Shown here: positions 36,885 to 45,818 of the stretch, in pieces
How the letters are laid out: every line of letters starts with the position of its first letter
Numbering within the stretch: position 1 is the first letter of the stretch
Notes under the pieces: model-generated
Seen by the model: only the letters and a program-made list of their open reading frames with translations
What the model was told of the DNA's origin: nothing
Database searches by the model: none
Translations under genes and position numbers: made by a program
Assembly: GCF_003264855.1 (NCBI RefSeq)
Contig: NZ_NFZS01000006.1
Location: forward strand, 155,622 to 219,621
DNA from: Dyella jiangningensis
GTDB lineage: Bacteria; Pseudomonadota; Gammaproteobacteria; Xanthomonadales; Rhodanobacteraceae
Reading direction: 5' to 3'
DNA length: 64,000 nt

Positions 36885-38255
36885 CTACAGCAACGCCAAC
36901 AGCGCTGCCCTGGGCAACTTCCCCGTCTCATTCCGCGGCAACGCGTCGACCAACTTCAGCGGTCGCGGCAGGAACACCGGATCCACCGCGGATCGCAGCG
37001 CATCGAGGATGGCGTGCTCGGACATCGCCGGCGCCACCGCGAGCGCAGCGATGCGCTGCACGCCCAGCGCGTCGCCGTCGTCGAGCTGGAACACCACGCC
37101 GTCCTTCACGCCAGGAATCGATAGCAGGCGCCGTGTCAGGTCGCCCAGCGAGGCACGCTTGCCGGCGATCTCCAGCAGGTCGGCATGGCGGCCGCGCAGG
37201 CGGAAGCGGCGGCCGCCGTCATGCAGGGTCACGATGTCGGCCAGCGTCATCGGCTCGTCCAGCTGCGGCGCGCGCACCTGGGTGCCATCGGGCTGCGGGT
37301 GCAGGTGCACGCCGTCGAACAGGGTCCAGGGTTCGTCCGCCGCGGCACGGCGACTGGCGAACACACAGGTTTCGGTGGAGCCGAACACTTCCAGCAGGGG
37401 CGCGCCGTAGCGCTGCTCGGCCACCTGGGCCAGCTCCACGGGCATCGGCGCCGTGGCGGACACCATGGCGGCGATCGGCGGCAAGGCCACGCCGGATTCG
37501 ATCAGCGCACGCAGGTGCACCGGCGTCGTCACCAGCACGCGCGGCGCGGGCACCTCGGCGAGGGCGGCCGCGACATCGGCCGGAAACAGGGGCCGTCCCG
37601 CATGCACGCTCACATCGTCCAGCAGCGGCAGCAGCACGGACATCTCCATGCCGTACATGTGCTGCGGCGGCACCGTGGCCACCACGTGGAAGCCCTTGCC
37701 GACGGCGGCATGCAGCATGCGCAGGTTGCCGGCATTGCTGGCGTGGAAGCTGCCCCAGGTCTTGACGTTGCCCTTGGGCACGCCGGTGGAACCGGAGGTG
37801 TAACCGATCGCGACCACCTGGTCGGACGGGAGGGCCAGCCAGGCGCAGCCGTCGTCCGTGTCGGGCGTCACCGACAGGGCGGGCAGGTGACGGTAGTGCG
37901 GGGGCGGGTTTTGCAGCGCCAGCTCGCCCACGGCATAGCAGCCCGGATGCGCCGCCATCACCTCGGCCACTGCCTGCGGCGCGCGGGAGGAGGGCAGCAG
38001 GTTGGCCTGGCCACGGAGCGCGATGGCACAGAAGGCGACCAGGAAGGCGTAGCGGTCTTCGCACAGGTTCACGGCGGTCGCGGCAGGCGGGAGCTGGGCG
38101 GCGATGGCCTGCACATGGGCCATGAATCGCGCGGCGCTGACCGCCTCGCCCTGATGCCAGGCCACGGTGCGCTCCGGTTGGCCGGCGACCAGCAAGGGCA
38201 GGCCATGGGCCGCCTGGTCCCGCTGGAAGCTTTCGAAAACGATGGCCAAGCTCAT
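36885..38255 (-). CDS. AMP-dependent acyl ligase (ANL superfamily)
   Basis: 456 residues from the ATG at 38255; the spacing of GGGAG to this ATG is too short, so the start is not certain. The adenylation motif YTSGSTGVPKG lies near residue 155, with FGSTETCVFASRR (A5-like), RLRGRHADLLEIAGKR (the A8-type hinge) and the catalytic Lys segment LPRNETGKLPR at the very end. It activates a carboxylic acid as acyl-AMP, then probably transfers it to CoA or a carrier protein. It is about 100 residues shorter than typical acetyl-CoA synthetases, similar to aryl-polyene/xanthomonadin-type ligases, but no such cluster is adjacent. Substrate unknown. Confidence 0.8.
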   Translation of the reverse strand: MSLAIVFESFQRDQAAHGLPLLVAGQPERTVAWHQGEAVSAARFMAHVQAIAAQLPPAATAVNLCEDRYAFLVAFCAIALRGQANLLPSSRAPQAVAEVMAAHPGCYAVGELALQNPPPHYRHLPALSVTPDTDDGCAWLALPSDQVVAIGYTSGSTGVPKGNVKTWGSFHASNAGNLRMLHAAVGKGFHVVATVPPQHMYGMEMSVLLPLLDDVSVHAGRPLFPADVAAALAEVPAPRVLVTTPVHLRALIESGVALPPIAAMVSATAPMPVELAQVAEQRYGAPLLEVFGSTETCVFASRRAAADEPWTLFDGVHLHPQPDGTQVRAPQLDEPMTLADIVTLHDGGRRFRLRGRHADLLEIAGKRASLGDLTRRLLSIPGVKDGVVFQLDDGDALGVQRIAALAVAPAMSEHAILDALRSAVDPVFLPRPLKLVDALPRNETGKLPRAALLALL

Positions 38256-38436
38256 CTCCCAAACGCTGACATGACACCGGCAAGCCGGCTCGCGCAGACC
38301 GCCGTGCGGACGTAAACACCGAGAGCCCACGAGGTCCCCATCCTCAGGGCAGCCACTGAATCCGCCTTTACCGGCGGCCTGTGGCATGCGGAGGTCGTTC
38401 ATGATTCGCAAGATCTGGCGAACCGAACAACCTCAA

Positions 38437-39009
38437 TCAGGATCGGATGATAGCGCCTGAAATGGCGTCGCGGATGACCGTAGGCTTTTGCTGATCGCCC
38501 AGGGGGGCGTCGAGCAGGCCGTCGAGCCGGTCGCCGAAATACGTATCGAGCATGGCGGCACTGCGGGCCGGCGCCTCACCGTGGGGGTTGGCGCTGGTGG
38601 ATACCAGCGCGCCGCCGAAGGCCTGGCAAAGCGCGGCGGCGGGGGTATGGGCAGTCACGCGCAGAGCGATGCCGGCATGGGCGCCGGCGACCCAGTCGGG
38701 CACGGCCGCGGAGCGAGGGAAGATCCAGGTGTGAGGACCGGGCCAGCTGGCCTGCACCTGGGCGAGTACGTCGGATGGTACGGCCGCCAGGTCGATGTAG
38801 CGCTCGACCTGGGCGAAATCCGCCGCGATCAGCAGCACGCCCTGGGTGGCCGGGCGCTGCTTGAGCGCGAAAATGCGCTCGAACGCGGCGCGGTCATGCG
38901 GATCGCAGCCAAGGCCGAACACGGCCTCGGTGGGATAGGCGAGCACACCGCCGCGGCGCAGCAGCGCGGCGGCGGCATCAAGCTCGTCGAGGGTGAAGCG
39001 GACCGCCAC
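38437..39009 (-). CDS. tsaC: Threonylcarbamoyl-AMP synthase (TsaC/YrdC family)
   Basis: 190 residues starting at a GTG placed directly after the topA stop codon (TGAGTG). The YrdC fold is visible as GGVLAYPTEAVFGLGCDP near 20, IFALKQRP near 46, and STSANPHGE near 138. It makes threonylcarbamoyl-AMP from Thr, bicarbonate and ATP for the t6A37 modification of ANN-decoding tRNAs. The single-domain length favours TsaC over the longer Sua5. Zero spacing from topA indicates translational coupling. Confidence 0.94.
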   Translation of the reverse strand: MAVRFTLDELDAAAALLRRGGVLAYPTEAVFGLGCDPHDRAAFERIFALKQRPATQGVLLIAADFAQVERYIDLAAVPSDVLAQVQASWPGPHTWIFPRSAAVPDWVAGAHAGIALRVTAHTPAAALCQAFGGALVSTSANPHGEAPARSAAMLDTYFGDRLDGLLDAPLGDQQKPTVIRDAISGAIIRS

Positions 39010-41529
39010 TCAGGCGGTCGTCTTCTTGCTGGCCGCCTTCTTGGCCGTGGCCTTCTTTGCCGTGGTCTTCTTGGCGACCGTCTTCTTGGCAGCCGTCTTC
39101 TTCGTCGCTGCGGCCTTCTTGGTCGCCGCCTTCTTGGCGGTCGCCGTCTTGGCCGTGGCCTTCTTCGTCGCCGGCTTCTTCTCGGCCGGCGCCTTCTTCG
39201 CCGCCGCCTTCTTGAACGCGCCACGGCCCTTCTTGACCGGCGCCGCGGCGAGCAGCTCGATGCACTGGGCCTCGGTCAGCTCCTTCGGCTCCTGGTCCTT
39301 CGGGATGCGCGCGTTCTTCTCGCCATCGGTGATGTACGGGCCGAAGCGGCCGTTGAGCACCTGCACGCCGTTGCCGAAGTCCTTGATGATGCGGTTGGCG
39401 ATCATCTCCAGCTTTTCCTGCACGATCTGCAGGGCGCGCGGCAGCTCGATGGTGTACGGATCGTCCTCGGCCTTGAGCGAGGCATAGGTGCTGCCCTGCT
39501 TCACGAACGGACCAAATCGGCCCACACCCACGCTCACCTCGTCGCCGTTCTCGGCCTGGCCGAGCTTGCGCGGCAGCTTGAACAGCTCCAGCGCCTCGTC
39601 CAGCGTGATGGTGTGCATGCTCGTGCCGGGACGCAGGCTGGCGAACTGCAGCTTCTCGTCGGTGTCCTTGTCGCCGATCTGCGCATACGGCCCGTAGCGG
39701 CCCAGCCGCACCGACACCGGCTTGCCGGTCTTCGGATCCGTGCCGAGCTCGCGCGCGCCGGTGGCTTCGCTGCGATCGACTGTTTCGGTCTTCTCTTCCA
39801 CCTGCTGCTTGAACGGCTGCCAGAAGCGCTCCATCAGCGGCACCCACGCCTCTTCGCCGCGGCTCACCGCGTCCAGCTCGTCCTCGAGCTTGGCGGTGAA
39901 GTCGTAATCGACGTAGCGCGTGAAATGCGAGGTGAGGAACTTGCTCACCGCGCGGCCCACGTCGGTGGGCTTGAAGCGGCGGCTGTCGAGGAACACGTAT
40001 TCGCGGTTGAGCAGCACCTGGATGATGCTGGCGTAGGTGGACGGACGCCCGATGCCGTATTCCTCCAGGGTCTTCACCAGGCTCGCTTCGGAATAGCGCG
40101 GCGGCGGCTCGGTGAAGTGCTGGTCGGCCACGATGTCGTGCAGCGCGACCTGCTCGCCGACGTCCAGCTTCGGCAGGCGGCGGCCTTCGTCGTCATCGTC
40201 CGCGCTCTTCTGGTCGCGGCCTTCTTCGTACACGGCGAGGAAGCCCGGATCGACCACGGTGGTGCCGGTCGAACGGAACGCGGCATCGCCGCCGGCGACG
40301 TGCTTGAGGTCGAAGTCCACCGACACGGTGTTGAGCGTGGCGTGGATCATCTGGCAGGCGACGGTGCGCTTCCAGATCAGCTCGTACAGCTTGCGCTGCT
40401 CGTCGTTGAGGAACGACGCCACCTCGCGCGGCGTGCGCATGGCCGAGGTCGGGCGCACCGCTTCGTGCGCTTCCTGCGCATTCTTGGACTTGGCCTTGTA
40501 GGTCTGCGGATGATCCGGCAGCGCCTTGCGGCCGAAGTCGCGCGCGATCAGCTCGCGCAGCTCGCCCACGGCGTCTTCGGACAGCGCGACCGAGTCGGTA
40601 CGCATGTAGGTGATCAGGCCGACATTACCCTCGCTGCCCAGCGAGACACCTTCATACAGGCCCTGCGCGATCTTCATCGTGCGGCTGGTGGAGAAGCCCA
40701 GCTTGCGCGCGGCTTCCTGCTGCAGCGTGGAGGTGGTGAACGGCGGCGCCGGACGGCGCTTGCGCTCCTTGCTGCCCACTTCGCTGACGGTGAGGCGGCC
40801 ATGCGCAGCCTCCTTCAACGCCGCGCGCGCGGCCATCGCGTCGTGTTCGTTGGTGAGGTCGAACTGCTCGAATTTCTTGCCGTTGAGCTTGGTGAGGCGG
40901 GCAGTGAAGTCGCCCTCGGCATGGCGCAGCGCGGCCTCGACGGTCCAGTATTCGCGCGCCTTGAACGCCTCGATCTCTTCCTCGCGCTCCACGATCATGC
41001 GCAGCGCCGGCGACTGCACGCGGCCGGCGGAGAGTCCGCGCTGCACCTTGCGCCACAGCACCGGCGAGAGGTTGAAGCCCACCAGGTAATCCAGCGCGCG
41101 ACGCGCCTGCTGCGCATCGACCATGTCCAGCGAGAGCTGGCGCGGCGCCGCCACGGCGGCCTTGATCGCCTTGGGCGTGATCTCGGAGAACACCACGCGA
41201 TGGAGCTGCTTGCCCTTGGTCAGGCCGCGCTCCTTGAGGATCTCGCTGATGTGCCAGGAGATGGCTTCACCCTCGCGATCCAAGTCGGTCGCGAGATAGA
41301 TGTCGTCAGCCACCTTGGCTGCCTTGGCGATGGCATCGACGTGCTTCTCGTTGCGATCGATCACCTCGTAGGCCATGGCAAAGCCGTGGTCGGGGTCGAC
41401 GGCCCCTTCCTTCGGCTTGAGGTCACGCACGTGACCGTAGGAGGCCAGGACCTGGAAGTCCTTGCCGAGGTATTTGTTGATCGTCTTGGCCTTGGCCGGC
41501 GACTCGACGATAAGCAGGTTTTTTGCCAT
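39010..41529 (-). CDS. topA: DNA topoisomerase I with Lys/Ala-rich C-terminal tail
   Basis: 839 residues. The TOPRIM domain has Glu9 and the acidic triad Asp82, Asp84 and Glu86; the active-site Tyr308 is in GLITYMRTDS. The C-terminus carries three GRxGP repeats (GRYGPYAQIGD, GRFGPFVKQG, GRFGPYITDG) rather than cysteine zinc fingers. The last 85 or so residues are a low-complexity tail of Lys, Ala and Thr, similar to histone H1 or AlgP tails. It relaxes negative supercoils. The tail probably adds non-specific DNA binding. It is followed by tsaC with no gap and preceded by 123 bp of non-coding DNA. Confidence 0.97.
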   Translation of the reverse strand: MAKNLLIVESPAKAKTINKYLGKDFQVLASYGHVRDLKPKEGAVDPDHGFAMAYEVIDRNEKHVDAIAKAAKVADDIYLATDLDREGEAISWHISEILKERGLTKGKQLHRVVFSEITPKAIKAAVAAPRQLSLDMVDAQQARRALDYLVGFNLSPVLWRKVQRGLSAGRVQSPALRMIVEREEEIEAFKAREYWTVEAALRHAEGDFTARLTKLNGKKFEQFDLTNEHDAMAARAALKEAAHGRLTVSEVGSKERKRRPAPPFTTSTLQQEAARKLGFSTSRTMKIAQGLYEGVSLGSEGNVGLITYMRTDSVALSEDAVGELRELIARDFGRKALPDHPQTYKAKSKNAQEAHEAVRPTSAMRTPREVASFLNDEQRKLYELIWKRTVACQMIHATLNTVSVDFDLKHVAGGDAAFRSTGTTVVDPGFLAVYEEGRDQKSADDDDEGRRLPKLDVGEQVALHDIVADQHFTEPPPRYSEASLVKTLEEYGIGRPSTYASIIQVLLNREYVFLDSRRFKPTDVGRAVSKFLTSHFTRYVDYDFTAKLEDELDAVSRGEEAWVPLMERFWQPFKQQVEEKTETVDRSEATGARELGTDPKTGKPVSVRLGRYGPYAQIGDKDTDEKLQFASLRPGTSMHTITLDEALELFKLPRKLGQAENGDEVSVGVGRFGPFVKQGSTYASLKAEDDPYTIELPRALQIVQEKLEMIANRIIKDFGNGVQVLNGRFGPYITDGEKNARIPKDQEPKELTEAQCIELLAAAPVKKGRGAFKKAAAKKAPAEKKPATKKATAKTATAKKAATKKAAATKKTAAKKTVAKKTTAKKATAKKAASKKTTA

Positions 41530-41652
41530 GAAACTCGGTATCCGCCATCAATGGCCGCCCATCCGGGGCCGGCCTCTATATTTAGTTAAAGGCATGCCGA
41601 CTCAACCTCGTCAAGCTCGGCCATGTGAAAACGAGTGGCGGTACGGCTTTGG

Positions 41653-42771
41653 CTAGCCCGGCAACCGCTGGTAGCGATTGCCGGGCAGGGCTTCGACCTT
41701 GCCGTCCAGTTCCAGCAACAACAACGCAGTCGTCAGGCCGGCGACAGGCTGAGCCACGCGACCTGCCAGCTCGTCGAGCGCCATGGGGCCATGCCCGAGC
41801 GCATCCAGCACGATCTGGCCGGCCGCATCCGTTGGTGCGGCCGGCGCGGGATCGGTGGGATCGTCAAGCCGGCTGGCCAGCTCCCGGCCCAGCGCCACCG
41901 CGGCTGGCGCCAGTGCGTCCACGATTTCGCCAGCTGTCTCAACCAGCCGTGCGCCATCGCGAATCAACTGGTGGCAGCCGCGCGCGAGCGGATTATGAAT
42001 GGAACCGGGGAGGGCGAATACCTCCCGCCCCTGTTCGGCCGCCAGCCGGGCCGTGATCAGTGAGCCGGAAGGCAGGCCGGCTTCCACCACCAGGGTGCCC
42101 AGCGCCAGCCCGGACAGCAGGCGATTGCGGCGCGGGAAGTGGTCCGCCCGGGCCGGCGTTCCGGGCGGAAATTCGCTGACCAGCGCCCCCTGCCATGCGA
42201 TGCGGCGGGCCAGCGCGTGGTGCTTGCGCGGGTAGACACGGTCCGGCCCGGTGCCGATCACCGCCACGGTCGGCAGCCCGGCATCCAGCGCCGCCTCATG
42301 TGCCGCACCGTCGATCCCGTCCGCCATGCCGCTGGCGACGACAAAGCCTGCCCGCCCCAAGGCCTGGGCGAACGCCCGGGCATGCGTGCGGCCGCTCAGG
42401 GTCGAAGCACGCGCACCCACGATGGCTACCTGAGGATGAAGCAGCAGCTCTGCACTGCCGGCCACGAACAAGGCAGCCGGCGGTTGCGGGATGGTTTCCA
42501 GCAATGGCGGGAAATCCTCGTCGGTGCAGCACAGCAGGCGATGGCCTGGCTGGTCCAGCCAGGCCAGGTCCGCGGCGAGGCGCTTTTCGCAGGGGTGCCG
42601 CAGCCAGTCGCGGGCGGCATCGGGCAGCGAGTCGGACTGCGCGCTCAGGGACCGCAGCGCCGCATGGATGTCGCCGGCCTGGCCGGCCAGGCACTCGCGA
42701 AGGCCTGCCGGCCCGAGGCCGGGCGTACGCAGCAGGATCAGCCACGCACGGAAAAAGTCGGTATCGATCAT
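41653..42771 (-). CDS. dprA: DNA processing protein DprA (Smf)
   Basis: 372 residues from the ATG at 42771. The extended Rossmann domain spans about 90-300, with VAIVGARASTLSGRTHARAF, VVASGMADGIDGAAHEAAL, SEFPPGTPARADHFPRRNR and VVEAGLPSGSLITARLA. A C-terminal winged-helix-like domain (about 315-370) ends the protein. DprA loads RecA on incoming single-stranded DNA during natural transformation. The gene lies between lysM and topA as in Xanthomonas, but the smg/DUF494 gene often found between dprA and topA is missing. Confidence 0.95.
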   Translation of the reverse strand: MIDTDFFRAWLILLRTPGLGPAGLRECLAGQAGDIHAALRSLSAQSDSLPDAARDWLRHPCEKRLAADLAWLDQPGHRLLCCTDEDFPPLLETIPQPPAALFVAGSAELLLHPQVAIVGARASTLSGRTHARAFAQALGRAGFVVASGMADGIDGAAHEAALDAGLPTVAVIGTGPDRVYPRKHHALARRIAWQGALVSEFPPGTPARADHFPRRNRLLSGLALGTLVVEAGLPSGSLITARLAAEQGREVFALPGSIHNPLARGCHQLIRDGARLVETAGEIVDALAPAAVALGRELASRLDDPTDPAPAAPTDAAGQIVLDALGHGPMALDELAGRVAQPVAGLTTALLLLELDGKVEALPGNRYQRLPG

Positions 42772-42803
42772 GGCCGCCAAGCCTAGGGGCGGCCACAAAA
42801 AGA

Positions 42804-42829
42804 AACGGCGCGGTCATGACCGCGCCGTT
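42804..42829 (-). terminator. Terminator of the lysM gene
   Basis: AACGGCGCGGTC and GACCGCGCCGTT form a perfect stem around AT, and on the minus strand it is followed by TCTTTTTGT. It lies 22 bp after the lysM stop, upstream of dprA, so dprA needs its own promoter or read-through. Confidence 0.9.
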
Positions 42830-42851
42830 CTGTCATCCATTGCCGCGAGGC

Positions 42852-43979
42852 TTACTCCGGCAGTTCGAGCTTGTCGTGCTTATGCACCGGGCGCAGGCCG
42901 TCCATGATCAGGCCGTAGCTCACGCGATCGAAGGTGCGGAACACCATCACGTGGCCGACGAACTCCTGCGGCAGCGTCACGCTCTTGCCGGTGCCGCGGT
43001 TCCAGCTGTTGCTGGCCACGTCGTCGGGAATGGATTCGCCCGGCTGGTAGATCGAATAGGTCTGGCCGTTCTCCACGCCGTCCTGCGCGCCGATGTTCAG
43101 CGCGACCACCTGGCGCGGCCCGACCGCGTCGTGGGCATCGGCGAATGCGATCACGCGCGCGTTGCCCGGCAGCGACTTCGGCGCATGCGGGTAGTAGTAC
43201 GGGTCGTACGGCTTGTCGTCGATCGGCAGGATGCGGTCGCCCTTGCGGATCTCCAGCGTGGAGTCGAGCAGCAGCAGGGTGGTCGGATCGCCGGTGCGCA
43301 GCACTTCGGCGGTGCCGATCACGCTGACTTCGGTGCCGATGTCCTCGCCCTTGCCGTAGTAGCCGTCGTTGCGCGATTCCTCGTACCACGGCGTGCGCAC
43401 GGTGGACACGTCGCTGTCCAGCGGATGCGCCAGCAGGTCGCCGCCGTTGTCGCGGCCCTTGCTGCCGTTGTAATTGCGGAAGGTCTGCGACGGGCGAACG
43501 ATGGCGACGCGCTGGCCCGGCTCGGCCTGCAGGTTGCGCACGTAGACGTTGCGGCCCACGGTGCCACGCAGGTCGGCTTCTTCAAAGCCCACCACGTACG
43601 GCAGCGACTTCACCTGGTTGGTGTCGAGCACGCGCATTTCCTTGAGGAACATGCGCAGGTCGGACAGCGGAATCGCGGGAATCGGCTCGCCTTCGGTGCG
43701 TACGCGCGGCTGCAGACCCACGCGCGGACCATTGATGAAGGACAGGTTGAGCACGTCACCCGGATAAATGAGGTGCGGGTTCTGCACCTGCGGGTTCGCC
43801 TGCCAGATCTCGGGCCATAGCCACGGCTTGGACAGGAAGCGTGCAGAGATCGCCCAGAGCGTGTCGCCCTTGCGCACCGTATAGGTATCGGGGTGATCGG
43901 CGCGCAATTGCGCACCCGCAGCGTAAACAGCCACCGTGACCAGCATGCCGGCCAGCAGCCCAATGGACTTTCTGATCAT
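42852..43979 (-). CDS. LysM-domain exported protein
   Basis: 375 residues. Signal peptide at 1-23 (KSIGLLAGMLVTVAVYAAGA). One LysM domain at 31-80 (DTYTVRKGDTLWAISARFLS to IYPGDVLNL), which should bind peptidoglycan. The long remainder (about 100-370) has no recognised catalytic residues and resembles the YgaU/XkdP-like periplasmic proteins always found upstream of dprA in this order. It is divergent from def-fmt. Confidence 0.9.
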   Translation of the reverse strand: MIRKSIGLLAGMLVTVAVYAAGAQLRADHPDTYTVRKGDTLWAISARFLSKPWLWPEIWQANPQVQNPHLIYPGDVLNLSFINGPRVGLQPRVRTEGEPIPAIPLSDLRMFLKEMRVLDTNQVKSLPYVVGFEEADLRGTVGRNVYVRNLQAEPGQRVAIVRPSQTFRNYNGSKGRDNGGDLLAHPLDSDVSTVRTPWYEESRNDGYYGKGEDIGTEVSVIGTAEVLRTGDPTTLLLLDSTLEIRKGDRILPIDDKPYDPYYYPHAPKSLPGNARVIAFADAHDAVGPRQVVALNIGAQDGVENGQTYSIYQPGESIPDDVASNSWNRGTGKSVTLPQEFVGHVMVFRTFDRVSYGLIMDGLRPVHKHDKLELPE

Positions 43980-44168
43980 AAACGGGAATCCCCCATCCCC
44001 CGACGCTCGGGCGAGTGTAACCGAACCACTTGTTCACGCAACCGTGTCCAGTTGGCAAAACGGCATGCCTTCCGAGGGTTTGGCGGCGTACAATAAGGCG
44101 CATTCTAGATCGCGCGCGGGCTTGGTTTTCACCAAATTGCCCGCAGTTTGAGCGCCTGAGGTAAAGCC

Positions 44169-44678
44169 ATGTCCGTCCTGACCATCATCGAATTCCCCGA
44201 CCCCCGCCTGCGCACCAAGGCCGAGCCCGTGCGCGTTTTCGACGCGGATCTCAAGCAGTTCGTGGCCGACATGTTCGAGACCATGTACGAAGCCAACGGC
44301 GTGGGACTGGCCGCCACCCAGGTCAACGTGCACCAGCAGGTGCTGGTCGCCGACATGAGCGAGGAGCGCAATGAGCCGCTGGTGCTGATCAACGCGCAGA
44401 TCGTCGCGAAGGACGGCGCGCAGGTCTATCAGGAAGGCTGCCTGTCGTTTCCCGGCATCTATGCGGACGTGACGCGCGCGCTGAAGGTGAAGGTCAAGGC
44501 GCAGGACGTGGACGGCAATACCATCGAACGCGAGTTCGAAGGCCCGCTGGCCGTGTGCATCCAGCACGAGATGGACCACCTCGCCGGCAAGGTGTTCGTG
44601 GACTACCTGTCGCCGCTCAAGCGCTCCATGCTGCTCAAGCGCCTGGAGAAGCAACGCAAGCAGGCGGCCAGCGCTTGA
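44169..44678 (+). CDS. def: Peptide deformylase
   Basis: 169 residues. The three motifs are GVGLAATQV (45-53), EGCLSFPG (metal Cys about 91) and QHEMDHLAG (two metal His about 133 and 137). It removes the N-formyl group from nascent proteins, undoing the action of Fmt, whose gene overlaps it. The start ATG is at 44169. Confidence 0.97.
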   Translation: MSVLTIIEFPDPRLRTKAEPVRVFDADLKQFVADMFETMYEANGVGLAATQVNVHQQVLVADMSEERNEPLVLINAQIVAKDGAQVYQEGCLSFPGIYADVTRALKVKVKAQDVDGNTIEREFEGPLAVCIQHEMDHLAGKVFVDYLSPLKRSMLLKRLEKQRKQAASA

Positions 44679-45604
44679 AGCTGCGCGTCGTTTTCGCGGG
44701 CACCCCCGACTTTTCCGTTCCCTGCCTTGAAGCCTGCCGCGCCAGCGGCGCCGAGGTGGTGGCCGTCTATACGCAGCCCGATCGCCCCGCGGGTCGCGGC
44801 CGCAAGCTGACGCCGAGCCCGGTGAAACAGGCTGCCGTTGCGGCCGGCATTCCGGTCGAGCAACCCGAATCGCTGAAATCCGCTGAAGCGCAGGCGACGC
44901 TCGCTGGCTACAAACCTGACCTGATGGTGGTGGTGGCCTATGGCCTGATCCTGCCGCGCAAGGTGCTGGCGATGCCTCGCCTGGGCTGCTGGAACGTGCA
45001 CGCCAGCCTGCTGCCACGTTGGCGCGGTGCCGCGCCGATCCAGCGCGCCATCCTCGCGGGCGATGCCGAGAGCGGCGTCGACCTGATGCAGATGGAGGCA
45101 GGTCTCGACACCGGCCCGGTACTGCTGGAACGCCGTACGCCGATTTCGCGCGACGACACCGGCGGCTCGCTGCACGACCGCCTCGCCGCGCTTGGCGCGG
45201 ACGTGCTCGCCGAAGGCCTGGCCCGCGTGATGGCGGGCGAAACACTGGCTTCGCGTGCGCAGCCGGAAGAGGGCGTCACCTACGCGCACAAGCTGGACAA
45301 GGCCGAGGCGCGGCTGGACTTCGCACGACCGGCGATCGAGCTGGAACGCCAGGTGCGCGCGTTCGATCCGTGGCCGGTGGCCGAAGGCGAGGTGGCGGGC
45401 GAAACGCTGCGTATCTGGGCCGCACGAGCCATCGACGGGCAGCCTGGCGCCGCGCCCGGCAGTGTGTTGAACATGGCTCGCGACGGCATCGACATCGCCT
45501 GTGGTGAAGGCGCCTTGCGCGTGACGGCGCTGCAGCGCGCCGGCGGCAAGCGCGTCACGGCGGCGGACTACCTCAATGCCATGAGAACCCGCGACGCTTC
45601 ATAG
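44675..45604 (+). CDS. fmt: Methionyl-tRNA formyltransferase (TTG start overlapping def)
   Basis: 309 residues starting at a TTG that overlaps the def stop as TTGA, giving the standard N-terminus [20 protein letters not shown]. The catalytic Asn, His and Asp are in [17 protein letters not shown] and [10 protein letters not shown]. The C-terminal tRNA-binding domain starts near 205. It formylates Met-tRNA-fMet. The coupling with def through a rare start may keep Fmt lower than deformylase. Confidence 0.96.
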   Translation: MKLRVVFAGTPDFSVPCLEACRASGAEVVAVYTQPDRPAGRGRKLTPSPVKQAAVAAGIPVEQPESLKSAEAQATLAGYKPDLMVVVAYGLILPRKVLAMPRLGCWNVHASLLPRWRGAAPIQRAILAGDAESGVDLMQMEAGLDTGPVLLERRTPISRDDTGGSLHDRLAALGADVLAEGLARVMAGETLASRAQPEEGVTYAHKLDKAEARLDFARPAIELERQVRAFDPWPVAEGEVAGETLRIWAARAIDGQPGAAPGSVLNMARDGIDIACGEGALRVTALQRAGGKRVTAADYLNAMRTRDAS

Positions 45605-45607
45605 CCG

Positions 45608-45760
45608 CCATTCCGACGCAGGCCGGAGGCGCTTCGCAACAGCCGAAGGCTGGTCATCCAATGGAGATATCGCTGGGTGATCGCCAAAGCGTACAAGTCG
45701 GTTCCCTCGCGACAGCCTGGCCGTGCCGCTACTGGATTCCGGCCTGCGCCGGAATGACGG
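45608..45760. repeat. Inverted pair of CCGGCCTGCGCCGG-type repeats between fmt and rsmB
   Basis: The unit GGATTCCGGCCTGCGCCGGA (45734 on) has an inverted, slightly diverged copy at 45608-45626. It is the common proteobacterial interspersed repeat whose chance translation gives IPAFAGM-like peptides. Similar units are found at 56.9-57.1 kb. Confidence 0.8.
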
Positions 45761-45818
45761 CCATGAGGGCTTTCGCCTTTACTCCCGCTTCTCACCCCTC
45801 TCCGCTACTTTCTTCCCC

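Noticed and set aside
38488..41589. A 1033-codon plus-strand frame opposite topA and tsaC
   Set aside because: Covers two unrelated conserved genes in antisense, which a real gene would hardly do.
41660..41674. TGGTAGCGATTGCC resembling the xyl-box
   Set aside because: It lies inside the dprA coding end, matches only one half-site and has no promoter context.
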